Assembly: GCA_963717195.1 (NCBI GenBank) | Contig: CAVQVR010000010.1 | Span: forward strand, 467,949 to 531,948 | Length of the DNA stretch: 64,000 nt | From: JACDAE01 sp963717195 | GTDB taxonomy: Bacteria > Chloroflexota > Ktedonobacteria > Ktedonobacterales > Ktedonobacteraceae | Direction of reading: 5' to 3' | Shown: positions 26,606-36,815 of the stretch, piece after piece | Layout: the number at the start of each line of letters is the position of its first letter | Position numbering within the stretch: position 1 is the stretch's first letter | Program-made: the position numbers and the translations under genes | Notes under the pieces: generated by a model | The model's database searches: none | What the model was told of the DNA's origin: nothing | Seen by the model: the letters and a program-made list of their open reading frames with translations, nothing else

Positions 26606-28505
26606 ATGAATATGGAGCAGACCGAACCCACAAATCCACAGGAGAGTGGCGCAACGGAACAGGGACTTCTACACGTTGAAGAAACACCAAACGAGACGAC
26701 GCAAAAGGCGATCGTATCAGGCCCAGTACCTGATGTAAAACCAGCAACGCCACTCTCAATCCAGGCACAGGAACGAGCAGGAACCGCTGAACACCTTGCT
26801 GCACGTCGTCCTCTGCCTGCCCTGGACGCAGATACACCAGAGATCAAAGAACGCCTGACCGCTCTGCGCATCGATATTCACGCCTGGTCACCAGCTATCG
26901 CTGGGAGGGCCTCTCTGTTGAGGCAACCGCCACACAAATGATTCCTCTCCTTAACTTTGGCCCGGTCCAGCAATGGCACCCGATTCTGATCCCTTTTCTA
27001 CTGGAGATTGATCGTGCAGGCAACCTTATCCCTGTCTGGCTCCGCATAATCGAGCAAGGAGATCCTCCCAATCTCCCTCCCGATGCTAACCCGGCTGAAA
27101 CTGGAGAGGGACGTGCACGCCGCTTCGCGCTTCTGATGCTGGGCAATTACCGTTCCGGAACACTCCTGGGACAGGACAAATCAAAAACTCTCTTCAGCGA
27201 CTGGCCCACTGGAGGCAACGAAAAATCAGTTGATCTTCCTACCATCCTGGGGGAACTGGCAACCGACCCCAATAGCTCGCTGTACGCAACTCATTCTCTG
27301 ACAAAACTGGGTACCGCACAGGCTCTTCAGGCTCTGATTACAGCGCTCAGAACAGCAGAGGGCTGGGCCAAGGTTGATATCATTGAGGCATGCTTGACAC
27401 TCAACCAGCCACGTTTCAACGATCTACTGGTGGCAAGTGGTCTTGATCGCGTCCCCGGACTCGAAAGCTACGTGGCTATCCCTATCTATCGGGTAGTCCC
27501 TCTGGAAAACTATCTGCGCAGCAGTACTAATGCGAGCCCTCGTCTTGCACAGCAGTCTGCACTTATCATCGGGCAGGTCTTACAAGACAGCGCTACACCT
27601 CCCACAGACGGTAAAACACTCCCACCTGCCTTCCAACGCGACCTGCCTATCCTGGCAAATATCCTCTTTGAGAATGCACGCACAACACCTACGTGGCAGA
27701 ACGTGTTAGCCATTCACCGCCTGGCTACCCTGCTGGGCCGTTACTGGGCCGATATCTCACGACAAACCATCCAGGACACACGCATCATCGATCCGATCTA
27801 TGCCTGTGCTCCTATGATGCCCGAAGTTGAACGCTGGATGGCTGGCCCTGGCCGTGACATCCTGCTCGAAACCCTCACCAATGGCGATGACCTGGCATTT
27901 ACTCCCATCGTCAAAATCCTGGGAGAGCTACGCGAACCTCGCGCAACCTCCTTACTGATTACACGTATTGAGGCCACAAAAGAGCTAAACGACCGCGAGC
28001 AAGGACGCGCGGTGGCTGCTGCCTGTGATGCCCTCGGACGTCTGGGAGACCGCCGTGCCGTCCTCCCAATCACACAACTAGTCAACCGCGTCATCGATGT
28101 CGAGCGTCGTAGCAGCCATCCTAAACGACGCGATAATCTGCTATCGGGCGATATCGATATTCAGGCAGTATCCTCTACGCATCAGCCGTGCATACCTGTG
28201 GCTTATTAGGAGATCGTAGCGCACTCGACATGATCTTGCGTGCAGCTAATGACTTCGATCCCTATGTACGCATGCAGGCTCTTGACGCTTTAAAGAGTCT
28301 CGATGCTCAGGGCGAAGACTTCCGCAGCCGCTCAACAGCACGCGAAGCTCTGAACGATCCACGCGATACTGTGGTACGTACAGCATGCCAGCTCGTACTG
28401 CAATATCGTGACACTGATGCTCATTCCAATTTGCGTCGCATTATTGAGACACGCCCCGAACTGGCGGCAACCGCCTACGATACGCTACGCCAGTTGGGAC
28501 AATAA
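26606..28505 (+). pseudogene. HEAT-repeat protein, broken by two frameshifts
   Basis: Three overlapping frames (26606-26941, 26938-28209, 28188-28505) together encode one protein. The first 90 residues are Glu/Thr/Pro-rich and probably disordered; the rest consists of HEAT-like helix pairs (AVHTCGLLGDRSALDMI, DALGRLGDRRAVLPI). One extra base at the GGG run near 26903 and one at GG 28164-28165 give a single 633-codon frame, with the second join reading DIQGSILYAS. HEAT repeats bind proteins. An ATGA overlap at 26938 could also couple two real genes, but good coding sequence (WEGLSVEATATQ) lies upstream of that ATG in the second frame. A GGAG precedes the first ATG. Confidence 0.7.
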
Positions 28506-29182
28506 TAGTTGTAGGGGCACAACTTCATTGTGCTCCTGTATATGTGATATATGGAACGCAATTGACTGCGCCCATATATCATAAATCTCTTTACTTCAAC
28601 AAAAAAAGGCAGGGAGGCCCTTCAAAATATGACCACTAACAGCACAAAAACCTGACGTATCCGCCTGTAATGTAATCCAGATGGTGTTTATATGGCAATA
28701 CAGCAATTACAGACGGAACCCGATCTATTAAATCCATTTACTTCTCTGCCTGTATAACATTTTAGACGAATTTGCCCCATAAGTGATTCCACTCGACAAA
28801 TGGACACATTTATTCTATAATACATGGCTATATAACATCGACAACTGGATTCGTATTTTACCTGTTTTTTTTGAAATCAGCATAGGAAAATACTCGCGTT
28901 TTATAGAGATTTCAGATGGGAGTTTTAGCGATAAAAAGCGAAGATACGCAGAGACCGTATACGTCAAGCTGTATACTGTGAATAGGAGCAATTTAGAGTA
29001 AGGGAGAGAGATGCCCTCCCTCACTCTCGTCTTCTCTTAAGTGAACTCCCACGGGGCGAAAGACCCCCTGGCTTCGAGAGAACAGATTCCGATCTTGGGC
29101 AAAAGCAGACCCGGCGATCCATCCACGAGGCTGAAGACCTTGCGGTTTTCTCGCCGAATTTCTACAAAGGATATTGATAACT
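28506..29182. other. Intergenic region with a GTAGGGGC half-copy
   Basis: A short imperfect GTAGGGGC...GTGCTCCTGTA hairpin lies at about 28511-28540 just after the HEAT gene. The rest is AT-rich. Frames at 28783-29001 and 29041-29232 have poor composition and no ribosome-binding site. The last 150 bases are GC-richer and may be a structured leader for the kinase gene, but I recognise no riboswitch. Confidence 0.4.
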
Positions 29183-30586
29183 ATGTTGGTGGGGAAAATG
29201 CTCGGAGGTTACCGCCTCATGCAGCTAATTGAAAGTGGAGGCATGGGTGACATCTATCTGGCTCAACATGCACGCATCGGGCGCAAAGTTGCCATTAAAC
29301 TCGTTTGCGGCGACCTGCGAGCCGTTCCTGATACCCCTGAGGGGAAACAGGCTGCGTTACGCTTTGAACGTGAGGCACGCGCCGTCGCTGAACTGGAACA
29401 TGAATGTATTCTCCCGCTCTACCACTTCGGCGAAGAAGTGATTGAAAGCGACAGTATGCCTGTTACTTACCTGGTTATGCCTTATCTCGCAGAAGGATCG
29501 CTCTGGAACTGGCTCCAGCGCCGCACTCAGCAATTCGGCTTCGGTTGGCCGATCTTAGCAGAAGAGGCCGGATACTATCTTTTACAGGCCGCTTCTGCTC
29601 TACAACATGCACATGACCACGGCATCATTCATCGTGACATTAAACCAACGAATTTTTTGATTCGTGTTGAGCGTGGCCCCTTAAAACAGGGACAACAAGC
29701 CTATCTTGCCACCGTTTTTCCCCACGGTCGGCCACATCTCTTGCTCGCCGATTTTGGCCTGGCCGCTTTCTATCGCCACGGGCGTTCACTGCATCGCTCC
29801 GTAGGCACACCACTCTATATGGCTCCTGAACAATTCGATGATCCCTCCCTGGCAACCTCTGTCCATGTAGGCCCATCCGCCGACCAGTATGCACTGGCCG
29901 TCATGATCTATCAACTAACAACGGGACGTGCTGTCTTCGATGGCACCCCCGCTCAACTGCTCCATCACCATCACCATACTCCTCCCACACCACCAAGCAT
30001 CTATAATGCCCTGCTGCCGCCAGAACTGGATGATGTCTTTTTGCGTGCACTCGCTAAAAAACCAGAACAGCGCTACCCTAACATTATGGCTTTCGCACAG
30101 GCATATGATACAACCTTACAGTCAATACGACGCTCACGACAACTACAACGCATCTCAAAGGAAAGAGAGAACAGCACAACACTACTGAACGCTGATAGAG
30201 AGACAAAAACGAGCGTCCCACCACACCTCCACCGGACGCTGGAAGGTCCAGGTCTCCCACAACTCGCACAGACCAGAAACACAGGCATTACTCATAGTCC
30301 CAGACCAGGAAACTTTCATCATCCCGACGGTGCACAGATAGCTACCCTGGAAGAATTTCCTAAAAAACGGGCTCAACGGCCCCCTGAAGAGCAGACTCAA
30401 CAGATTGAGAAGACTATTAACTATATCTCGCCTCTCTCTTCTCTGGTATCTACCAATACACAGAATGGGCCAATAACTTATATGCCACGCTTCTCACCCA
30501 CTTCTGTTATTAGCATCGTCGGCGTAACGCTCTTTTTGCTTGTTTTGCTCGGCATCGTCTTAATTATTTTATCACATGGTAGATAA
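29183..30586 (+). CDS. Ser/Thr protein kinase with C-terminal membrane anchor
   Basis: 467 residues from the ATG at 29183; a TTG three codons earlier lies too close to AAAGG. The Hanks-type kinase is complete: VAIKLV lysine, HRDIKPTNFLI loop, DFGLAAFY, a GTPLYMAPEQ activation segment end and DQYALAVMIYQLTTG. A Ser/Thr/Pro-rich linker of about 130 residues follows, then one hydrophobic helix (SVISIVGVTLFLLVLLGIVL) and a four-residue tail. The protein is therefore tail-anchored with the kinase in the cytosol and almost nothing outside. It contrasts with the inactive kinase at 13019-14563. Confidence 0.93.
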   Translation: MLVGKMLGGYRLMQLIESGGMGDIYLAQHARIGRKVAIKLVCGDLRAVPDTPEGKQAALRFEREARAVAELEHECILPLYHFGEEVIESDSMPVTYLVMPYLAEGSLWNWLQRRTQQFGFGWPILAEEAGYYLLQAASALQHAHDHGIIHRDIKPTNFLIRVERGPLKQGQQAYLATVFPHGRPHLLLADFGLAAFYRHGRSLHRSVGTPLYMAPEQFDDPSLATSVHVGPSADQYALAVMIYQLTTGRAVFDGTPAQLLHHHHHTPPTPPSIYNALLPPELDDVFLRALAKKPEQRYPNIMAFAQAYDTTLQSIRRSRQLQRISKERENSTTLLNADRETKTSVPPHLHRTLEGPGLPQLAQTRNTGITHSPRPGNFHHPDGAQIATLEEFPKKRAQRPPEEQTQQIEKTINYISPLSSLVSTNTQNGPITYMPRFSPTSVISIVGVTLFLLVLLGIVLIILSHGR

Positions 30587-30681
30587 TTTTCATCGTTTTA
30601 GATTCGTTCGATAATAATTCCACCCTGATACCCCATACACACGCTAAAACTGTTAATGCAACGTAGATGCGCATTCTCTGC

Positions 30682-30758
30682 AAAAACGGTAGGGAAGCCA
30701 TTTATTATTCCCGTGATGTCCATCACGGGAATAATAAAATGGCTTCCCTACCGTTTTT
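30682..30758. repeat. GGTAGGG hairpin between convergent genes
   Basis: AAAAACGGTAGGGAAGCC at 30682 is mirrored by GGCTTCCCTACCGTTTTT ending at 30758. Arms are about 35 bp with a very short loop. The A-rich left end and T-rich right end make it a good two-way terminator between the kinase and the CocE-type hydrolase genes. Confidence 0.8.
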
Positions 30759-30834
30759 ACGTCTATCCTTCTTTTGCCCGCTCATCTCGTCAAAAAATGT
30801 GTCGGCGAGATAAATGCCTTTACTGCATACAGCT

Positions 30835-32610
30835 TTATAGAACTGGGACTAGAGGCAACACCACATAAGATGGATGCTCGCCATCGTGCAGAATAGTCTG
30901 CTGAGCTAGAACACCCTCGCTATCCTCGCCAAAAGCATGCCCTGTATTTGGATTACGATCCCAGCGTGGGAAATTGCTGCTCGTCACATCCAGACGGATA
31001 CGATGCCCCTTCTTGAAAAGATTGCTGGTAGCCCACAAATCTATCCCGTACTCATAAGCCTGACCCGGCTCTATAAGCGCTTCTTCTCCTACCTGCGCAA
31101 AGTTACGGTAACGTGCTCGCACAATACCGTCAGTCAGATTCTGAGCATAGCCATCAGGATGTACATCAACCAGGCGAGCCACAAAATCGGTATCAGGTGC
31201 ACTTGAGACAGCCCATAAATGCACTGTTATTGGACCCGTTACCTCCACATCTTGCTCTAATTCAGGCGTGCTATAGACCAGCACATCCTCTCTGCTCTCA
31301 ACCGAACGCTGATCAAAAGGCCCCGGTCTGAACTCCGGTGTCATGAGCAATGCCCCACCGCGTGTGATAACCGGCTTGTGCGGATCATAGACATAAGAGT
31401 CGGCGACCTCGGCCTCCGGTACCCCGGTACTCAGCTCACCATCTCCACTCAATGTATTAGCATGCCCCTGACTATGCAGGTAATAGCGCGTCTCGACCGC
31501 ACGAGCAAGCGGCCATTCGTTCTCATCGCGCCACACATTCGCGCCCATCACAAACAGTTTGATCGGTGCCTCATTGAGCATACCCGTATCAATACCCTTC
31601 AAAAAGGTATCAAACCAGCGCAGTTGCAAGCTGACAAAATCGATCCGCAGATCAATGAGGGCGGCACTTGACGCAAAACCGAAATCTATCTCGCCAATCG
31701 GATTAGTAAAAACACCATGCGCCCAGGGACCAATCAACAACTTGCTCTGTCGCGCCTCAGGAGTGCTCCCCTGCGAACGCATAATGCTGAAATTTTCGAT
31801 GGTGTCCTTTAGAAAAATGTCGTACCAGCCACCGATATTAAAGGTCGGGACATTCACCTGCTCATGCTTGCCCAGGATGGTCAATGGAGCAGCCTGCTCA
31901 CGATCCATGGGAGAAACTGTACTCTCGAAAAAAGCTGGTGCCACGTCGTTGCGCTTCAGTGGACCAAATTCTTTTAGAGGCATTGACCAGTATCCTTGCT
32001 TTGCCAGCGCATCCATCTCTTTTGTCAACATATAGAGTGCACCTCCCAATTTACGCGGATCGGGATCGCCTCGATAACGTCGTAATAGCACATCAAGGCC
32101 CATCATCAACTGCCAGCTCGCCGAGGTGCCTAACTCAAAAGCGCCGCCCCGGAAGAGTACACCATTCAAGGGATCGTTCCACGTCATCACCGAAATCATT
32201 GCTTTCAACGCTGCTGGCTGCTGAATTGCCGCCGCCCATTGCGTAAAGCCGAAATAGGAGATACCATACATGCCAACATCGCCATTGCTATACGCCAACC
32301 GAGCCGCCCACGCAACGCTATCTTCTCCATCAAGTATCTCGTGGCGCATAGGGTCCCATTCCCCTTCAGAGGTAGAGCGACCACGCGTATCCTGCACAAT
32401 CACCACATATCCTCGCCGCGCTATCTGAGTCGGATCCATCAGAGCAGTACCAAGGGGCAAATCCTTTCCATACGGCAGGCGCGTAAGTAGAACAGGCCAT
32501 TGCCCTTCGCCCACTGGTCGATACACATTTGCACGCAGCACCACGCCATCCCTCATCCTCGCAGGAACATCAAAATCTACGGCGACCTGTTGTCCCATTT
32601 GCATTGCCAT
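30835..32610 (-). CDS. CocE/NonD family hydrolase (X-Pro dipeptidyl-peptidase type)
   Basis: 591 residues. The alpha/beta-hydrolase part has MRDGVVLRANVYRPVG, the nucleophile Ser118 in GMYGISYFG and the late LLIGPWAHG segment. A jelly-roll C-terminal domain follows (VYDPHKPVITRGG, ADTDFVARLVDVHPDG-like block). This is the layout of bacterial cocaine esterase and X-Pro dipeptidyl-peptidases. There is no signal peptide. It follows the symporter gene by 87 bases on the same strand, so uptake and hydrolysis of one compound class is possible. Confidence 0.88.
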   Translation of the reverse strand: MAMQMGQQVAVDFDVPARMRDGVVLRANVYRPVGEGQWPVLLTRLPYGKDLPLGTALMDPTQIARRGYVVIVQDTRGRSTSEGEWDPMRHEILDGEDSVAWAARLAYSNGDVGMYGISYFGFTQWAAAIQQPAALKAMISVMTWNDPLNGVLFRGGAFELGTSASWQLMMGLDVLLRRYRGDPDPRKLGGALYMLTKEMDALAKQGYWSMPLKEFGPLKRNDVAPAFFESTVSPMDREQAAPLTILGKHEQVNVPTFNIGGWYDIFLKDTIENFSIMRSQGSTPEARQSKLLIGPWAHGVFTNPIGEIDFGFASSAALIDLRIDFVSLQLRWFDTFLKGIDTGMLNEAPIKLFVMGANVWRDENEWPLARAVETRYYLHSQGHANTLSGDGELSTGVPEAEVADSYVYDPHKPVITRGGALLMTPEFRPGPFDQRSVESREDVLVYSTPELEQDVEVTGPITVHLWAVSSAPDTDFVARLVDVHPDGYAQNLTDGIVRARYRNFAQVGEEALIEPGQAYEYGIDLWATSNLFKKGHRIRLDVTSSNFPRWDRNPNTGHAFGEDSEGVLAQQTILHDGEHPSYVVLPLVPVL

Positions 32611-32697
32611 ATACGTAAATCTGCCTTTCTAAACTCTACTATGGTCACTGGAAACAGCTTTTTTCTCGTGATCATTATATCACTCGCTTTCCTCTCA

Positions 32698-34404
32698 TCA
32701 TTGCCGTGGGAGACCCCAAGGGTCCACGTAGTTCTTCTCCGCGAGAGGCTGTGGTAGAGGTGTCCTGGCTGATGTCGTAGCTCTTTTCCGCTCACGTAAA
32801 CTCGTCAATGGCAAGGACGCCGGCTCGGGAGTTGGTGTCTGGGAGAGAACATGTGCATATTCTGGAGATGCCACGCTCTGTTTACCGCCAATTCCGATAG
32901 GATGAGACACATAATCGCGTGGCGTTGTCAGATCCTCACCATTCGGAATCGTCAGAACACGAAACAGGAGAGTAAATACCACGCAGAGGAACAAATTCAC
33001 GGTCAGAGCTGCAATAGCTATATACACCGGGATAGAGACGCCCGCAATCACGAGTGTATAGACAGAAGCAAAGTCTTCTGCAACAGCCATACTCCCACCA
33101 ACCACTAATCCGCCAAGTATTCCGATGATCAACGCATATTTATGAAACCACCTGGTGTACAATGCGATGAAGATAGCCGGGAGCGTCTGAATGATCAAGG
33201 AGTTGCTGAAAAGCTGAAAATTGATGGCAAGCTTCGTCGGTAACCACAAAATGACGGCCAGCGCTCCAAATTTGACGATCAGTGAGGCCGTCTTGGCAAC
33301 ACTCGCTTCCTCATGTTCGTTACAATGCGGACGTAAGAACTCACGATAGATGTTGCGCGTAAAGAGGTTCGCCGCCGCAATGGACATGATGGCCGCCGGA
33401 ACGAGCGCTCCAACGCTAATAGTAGCGAACGCAAAGCCTGCAAACCAGGGAGGCAACATCTTCGATAACAGCTCTGGGAGCGCCGCGTTTGCTCCATAGA
33501 CGGGAGATACATGCACGTTCGCTGCAACTGCCGCGTAACCAAGTAATCCAATCACAACAAGCAATATAGTGTAAATAGGCAATAAAGCGGCATTACGCTT
33601 GACTACTTTTCCACTATTTGTGCTCAACACTCCGGTCAAATTATGTGGATAGAGCAAGAGCGCTAAGGCAGAGCCGAGAGCCAATGTTATGTATGCACTA
33701 TAATCCAGGGTAGGTAAGACATCGTGAAACGCGGGATCGGTAAGCGCCTTATGATGAACAGCGGCAAAGATCGTGCCAAAGCCGCCCAACTGCCTCGTAA
33801 TAGAGATGATTGCCACGATTGCTACAATCCAGATACAAACATCTTTCACTATCGCAATCAAGGCCGGTGCACGTAATCCACTTATATAGGTGTAGAGCGC
33901 CAGAACCGTGAAAGCAATAAATAAAGAGAGCTCGAGTGGTACACCCAGTACAGTTAGCAAAATCTCCATTCCGTAGATTTGCAGCGCAATATAGGGCATC
34001 GTTGCGCAGATCCCCACAATTGCAATCAAGAGAGCAAGTGCAGGGCTATCAAAACGTTCGCGCACAAAATCTGCCGATGTAACATAACCCCGATGCCTGG
34101 AGACAGCCCATAATTTGGGCAGCACCAGGAAGAGCAATGGATAGGCGATAGTAAGGTAAGGAACAGCGAAAAAGCCCAGTGCGCCCTCGCTGAAAATGAG
34201 GCCCGGAACGGCGATAAACGAATAGGCCGTGTAGATATCGCCTCCAAGCAAAAACCATGACATAACCGTTCCGAAACGTCGTCCTGCCAATCCCCATTCT
34301 TGCAATCGATTTAAATCGCCTGAACGCCAGCGACCGGCAAAAAACCCCAGGGCAGCCACCAGGCTGAAAACAAGGCAGAAAACCAAAAGTGCTACAATAT
34401 TCAT
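32698..34404 (-). CDS. Sodium:solute symporter (SSS family), monocarboxylate-permease-like
   Basis: 568 residues from the ATG at 34404; the frame extends to 34449. About 13 hydrophobic helices fit the SSS fold. The opening (GFFAGRW, EWGLAGRRFGTVMSWFLLGG, DIYTAYSFIAVPG) and the segment ISGLRAPALIAIVKD resemble MctP-type carboxylate permeases. A 90-residue Pro/Thr-rich cytosolic tail ends the protein. Substrate is not decided by sequence. It is the first gene of a pair with the CocE-type hydrolase. Confidence 0.87.
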   Translation of the reverse strand: MNIVALLVFCLVFSLVAALGFFAGRWRSGDLNRLQEWGLAGRRFGTVMSWFLLGGDIYTAYSFIAVPGLIFSEGALGFFAVPYLTIAYPLLFLVLPKLWAVSRHRGYVTSADFVRERFDSPALALLIAIVGICATMPYIALQIYGMEILLTVLGVPLELSLFIAFTVLALYTYISGLRAPALIAIVKDVCIWIVAIVAIISITRQLGGFGTIFAAVHHKALTDPAFHDVLPTLDYSAYITLALGSALALLLYPHNLTGVLSTNSGKVVKRNAALLPIYTILLVVIGLLGYAAVAANVHVSPVYGANAALPELLSKMLPPWFAGFAFATISVGALVPAAIMSIAAANLFTRNIYREFLRPHCNEHEEASVAKTASLIVKFGALAVILWLPTKLAINFQLFSNSLIIQTLPAIFIALYTRWFHKYALIIGILGGLVVGGSMAVAEDFASVYTLVIAGVSIPVYIAIAALTVNLFLCVVFTLLFRVLTIPNGEDLTTPRDYVSHPIGIGGKQSVASPEYAHVLSQTPTPEPASLPLTSLRERKRATTSARTPLPQPLAEKNYVDPWGLPRQ

Positions 34405-34483
34405 CTTAAAAATCATCTCCCGTATAGTGAAAACGTTCTGTAGTACCACCAGGGATGGCTGTTATGGGGGGGTATATGCAATC

Positions 34484-35599
34484 TCAAGAATAAAACTGCA
34501 GGTTGAGTTGTTGAGCGGTTGCCCGATCAACGATGATCAAGGCTAATGCGCTCTGATCAACCCCAGCGAAGTCGGCAGTGGTTGCCTGCAAACCCCGCAG
34601 GTCTGCACCAACGAAGTTCGCATTGGTCAGCACGGCTCCCGTCAATTGAGCTCCCTGTAACCTGGCTCCGCTCAAGTTTGCTGAACGTAAATAGGCTCCC
34701 GTCAGTTGAGCTGCATTTAAGTTCGCCTCGCTGAGATTGGCACGACTCAAGTCAGCTCCGCTCAAATCGGCACGGACAAGATTAGCTCCTGACAGGCTGG
34801 CTTTCGTAAAATCAACTGCTCTGAGATCGGCTCCCGTCATATGGGCCTGATCAAAAATAGCACCGCCACAATTAGCAAAACTGAAGTTGGCTTCCAACAG
34901 GTTGCTGCCATGCAAGTTTGCCTGATAGAGATACGCTTCCGCAAGGCTCGCACCACTGAAATTCGTTAGACTCAGGTTCGCTCTCGTCAAATTCGCCTTG
35001 CTCAAATCGGCCTTTTTTACAACAGCGCCGCACAACCGGGCCTCACTCAGATTTGCATGGTTAAGTTTAGCTGTGCTTAAGATTGCCCCGCTGAGATCGG
35101 CTCCGCTCAAATCAGCACTACTCAAGTCTGCATCACTGAGATTGGCTCCGCTTAAGTCGGCCCCACTGAGATTGGCACGATGTAAGTCTACACCAATCAG
35201 ACTCGCACCAATCAGGTAAGCACGCTTTAGATTCGCACCGTTCAGCCTGACACCACAGAGATCTGTTTCGCGTAGATCGGTATTTTGTAAGTTTGCGCCA
35301 AGGAGGTTCGCACCGATAAGACTCACGCCAATCATAACAGCTTTACTCAAGTTCGCGCCATTGAGATTGACGCCACTGAGATTTGCCCCATGCAGAAAAG
35401 CTCCACAGATATAGGCTCCTCTCAAATCTGCGTCAGATAGGTCTGCCGCACGAATACTCCCTCCACTCAGATCTGTCTCACGCAGATCGGCGTGCCGCAA
35501 ATCGGCATAATCGAGAATAGGGACACGTTCATCATGCCCTGCACTTATAATTTCTTGTAAGGCAGCCTGCTTCGTCAAAAGATGCGACGTTCTAGCCAT
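34484..35599 (-). CDS. Pentapeptide-repeat protein
   Basis: 371 residues, almost wholly made of A(D/N)LxX repeats from about residue 30 to 350, interrupted by a few irregular units. Such repeats fold into a right-handed square beta helix. After an N-terminal helix (LLTKQAALQEIISAGHDERV) the repeat solenoid begins. AGGG lies 8 bases before the ATG. Some family members mimic DNA (Qnr, MfpA), but no function can be given here. The repeated DNA is the coding repeat itself. Confidence 0.92.
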   Translation of the reverse strand: MARTSHLLTKQAALQEIISAGHDERVPILDYADLRHADLRETDLSGGSIRAADLSDADLRGAYICGAFLHGANLSGVNLNGANLSKAVMIGVSLIGANLLGANLQNTDLRETDLCGVRLNGANLKRAYLIGASLIGVDLHRANLSGADLSGANLSDADLSSADLSGADLSGAILSTAKLNHANLSEARLCGAVVKKADLSKANLTRANLSLTNFSGASLAEAYLYQANLHGSNLLEANFSFANCGGAIFDQAHMTGADLRAVDFTKASLSGANLVRADLSGADLSRANLSEANLNAAQLTGAYLRSANLSGARLQGAQLTGAVLTNANFVGADLRGLQATTADFAGVDQSALALIIVDRATAQQLNLQFYS

Positions 35600-35652
35600 G
35601 TTCTTTCCCTACCTTAAATAAATACACCACTACTAAACGCATACAATGTCAC

Positions 35653-36369
35653 TTAAGATGAACTTGATATCTCTATCAGCCTGAGACTTGTAAGATCACG
35701 TACTAACCTCTGGATATTGTCAGTTGTGCGCCCCATCATATGCACCAACTCCTCTATAGAGCGCTTTCCATCGATCAACAATACGAGTTGACGATGGGCA
35801 CGCGATAAACCCATCTGTTCTATTTTTCGCAAGGCGATGGGAAGCGGTTGGATAAGAAAAGGTGCATATGTCACAGGTTCTTGCTCTGTTAGCGCTAAAG
35901 AGAACGTATCAGTCGGAACCGGCGTGTCAGCCGGAACCGGCGTGTCAGTCGGATCCAGCATACTAGTCGGAACCGGCGTATCAGTCGATTGATGTTGACG
36001 ATGATCATGAGCAGGACGGGCTCCTTTAGGCAAAGGGCCAGATGGAACGCCAGATTTCTTCTGCTCTTCTGGCTGAGCCCTTGCGACCATAGAGGAATTT
36101 TCAAGCAAGTGAGTAATGTCTTTTGAAGGATCTTGCGGAATAAAGGAGACCAGGCAATTTTCCCATGCACTTATGTAGTTAAATGCATCTGAACCACTAT
36201 GACGACTTACGTTGATATCGACAATACGCCCGTTAGTAAATACAATTCGCCCTTCCTCGGCAGAGACGTTTCCCCCGCGCTTGGCTATAAGCATGCCCGT
36301 TTCGCGGTTCAATTGAATGGTCTGAATGATACTGACCATTCGACTTGCTATACTATATTGCTGCAACAT
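35653..36369 (-). CDS. DUF4388 (PATAN-like) domain protein
   Basis: 238 residues from the ATG at 36369, which has GTGGAG six bases upstream; the frame extends six codons to 36387. The N-terminal 95 residues match DUF4388 (ETGMLIAKRGGNVSAEEGRI, VFTNGRIVDINV), a domain found in two-component and gliding-type signalling. A Pro/Thr linker with repeated TDTPVP units follows (DNA repeat at about 35907-35990). The C-terminal 75 residues look like a small winged-helix-like domain (LLIDGKRSIEELVHMMGRTT). It is probably a signalling adaptor. Confidence 0.75.
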   Translation of the reverse strand: MLQQYSIASRMVSIIQTIQLNRETGMLIAKRGGNVSAEEGRIVFTNGRIVDINVSRHSGSDAFNYISAWENCLVSFIPQDPSKDITHLLENSSMVARAQPEEQKKSGVPSGPLPKGARPAHDHRQHQSTDTPVPTSMLDPTDTPVPADTPVPTDTFSLALTEQEPVTYAPFLIQPLPIALRKIEQMGLSRAHRQLVLLIDGKRSIEELVHMMGRTTDNIQRLVRDLTSLRLIEISSSS

Positions 36370-36748
36370 AGCTGTCTCCACTGACATTCACGTTTCACAT
36401 CATGATTTTTTGCACCCGATATATCAACATCGATATATCATCTGGTGGAAAACGACGAAAACGAGAAATTCCTTCGTGCCTACCTCACCGCCCAAAAGAT
36501 GCAAATAGACAAAATAGTAGCACGAGAGTTCAAAATAACAAATTGATTGCTGCAGCGAGTTCTTTCGCAGTAAAGATTTCCTTATCAAGACAATTATACA
36601 TTATTGTCCATCTAATCTCAATCAGATCTCAATCACCATTACTTAATGGCTACTACCAGTCTTGAAAAGTATATGGCTAATTTATCGATTTTAATAAAGT
36701 CAAATTGCTTTTTAGATCGTAATTGCTGAGCCACGTTGGCATTCCCCC

Positions 36749-36777
36749 TTGACAATTACCATCCTTTTCCATATAGT
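36749..36777 (+). promoter_or_regulatory. Sigma-A type promoter of the TrmB-family gene
   Basis: TTGACA at 36749-36754, a 17-bp spacer and TATAGT at 36772-36777. The -10 box lies inside the palindrome at 36769-36802. The next start codon is at 36816. Confidence 0.75.
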
Positions 36778-36802
36778 AGTAGTAGTCACTACTACTATAT
36801 GG
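36769..36802. promoter_or_regulatory. Palindromic operator overlapping the -10 box
   Basis: CCATATAGTAGTAGT and ACTACTACTATATGG form a perfect 15-bp inverted repeat around AGTC, extended by TTT and AAA outside. It covers the -10 box and ends 13 bases before the TrmB-family gene, so a bound protein would block transcription. Autoregulation by TrmB is the simplest reading. Confidence 0.75.
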
Positions 36803-36815
36803 AAAGGTCGCTTGC

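Noticed and set aside
26938..26941. ATGA overlap as proof of two separate genes in the HEAT locus
   Set aside because: Good coding sequence continues upstream of that ATG in the second frame, so a frameshift in one gene explains the data better.
29041..29170. Possible riboswitch before the kinase gene
   Set aside because: The stretch is GC-rich and could fold, but I could not match it to any known riboswitch core.
28783..29232. Two frames upstream of the Ser/Thr kinase
   Set aside because: No ribosome-binding sites; odd composition; more likely leader or spacer DNA.
34550..35560. Apparent DNA repeat array (possible CRISPR)
   Set aside because: The periodic units encode A(D/N)LxX pentapeptides in one long frame; no spacers and no cas genes.
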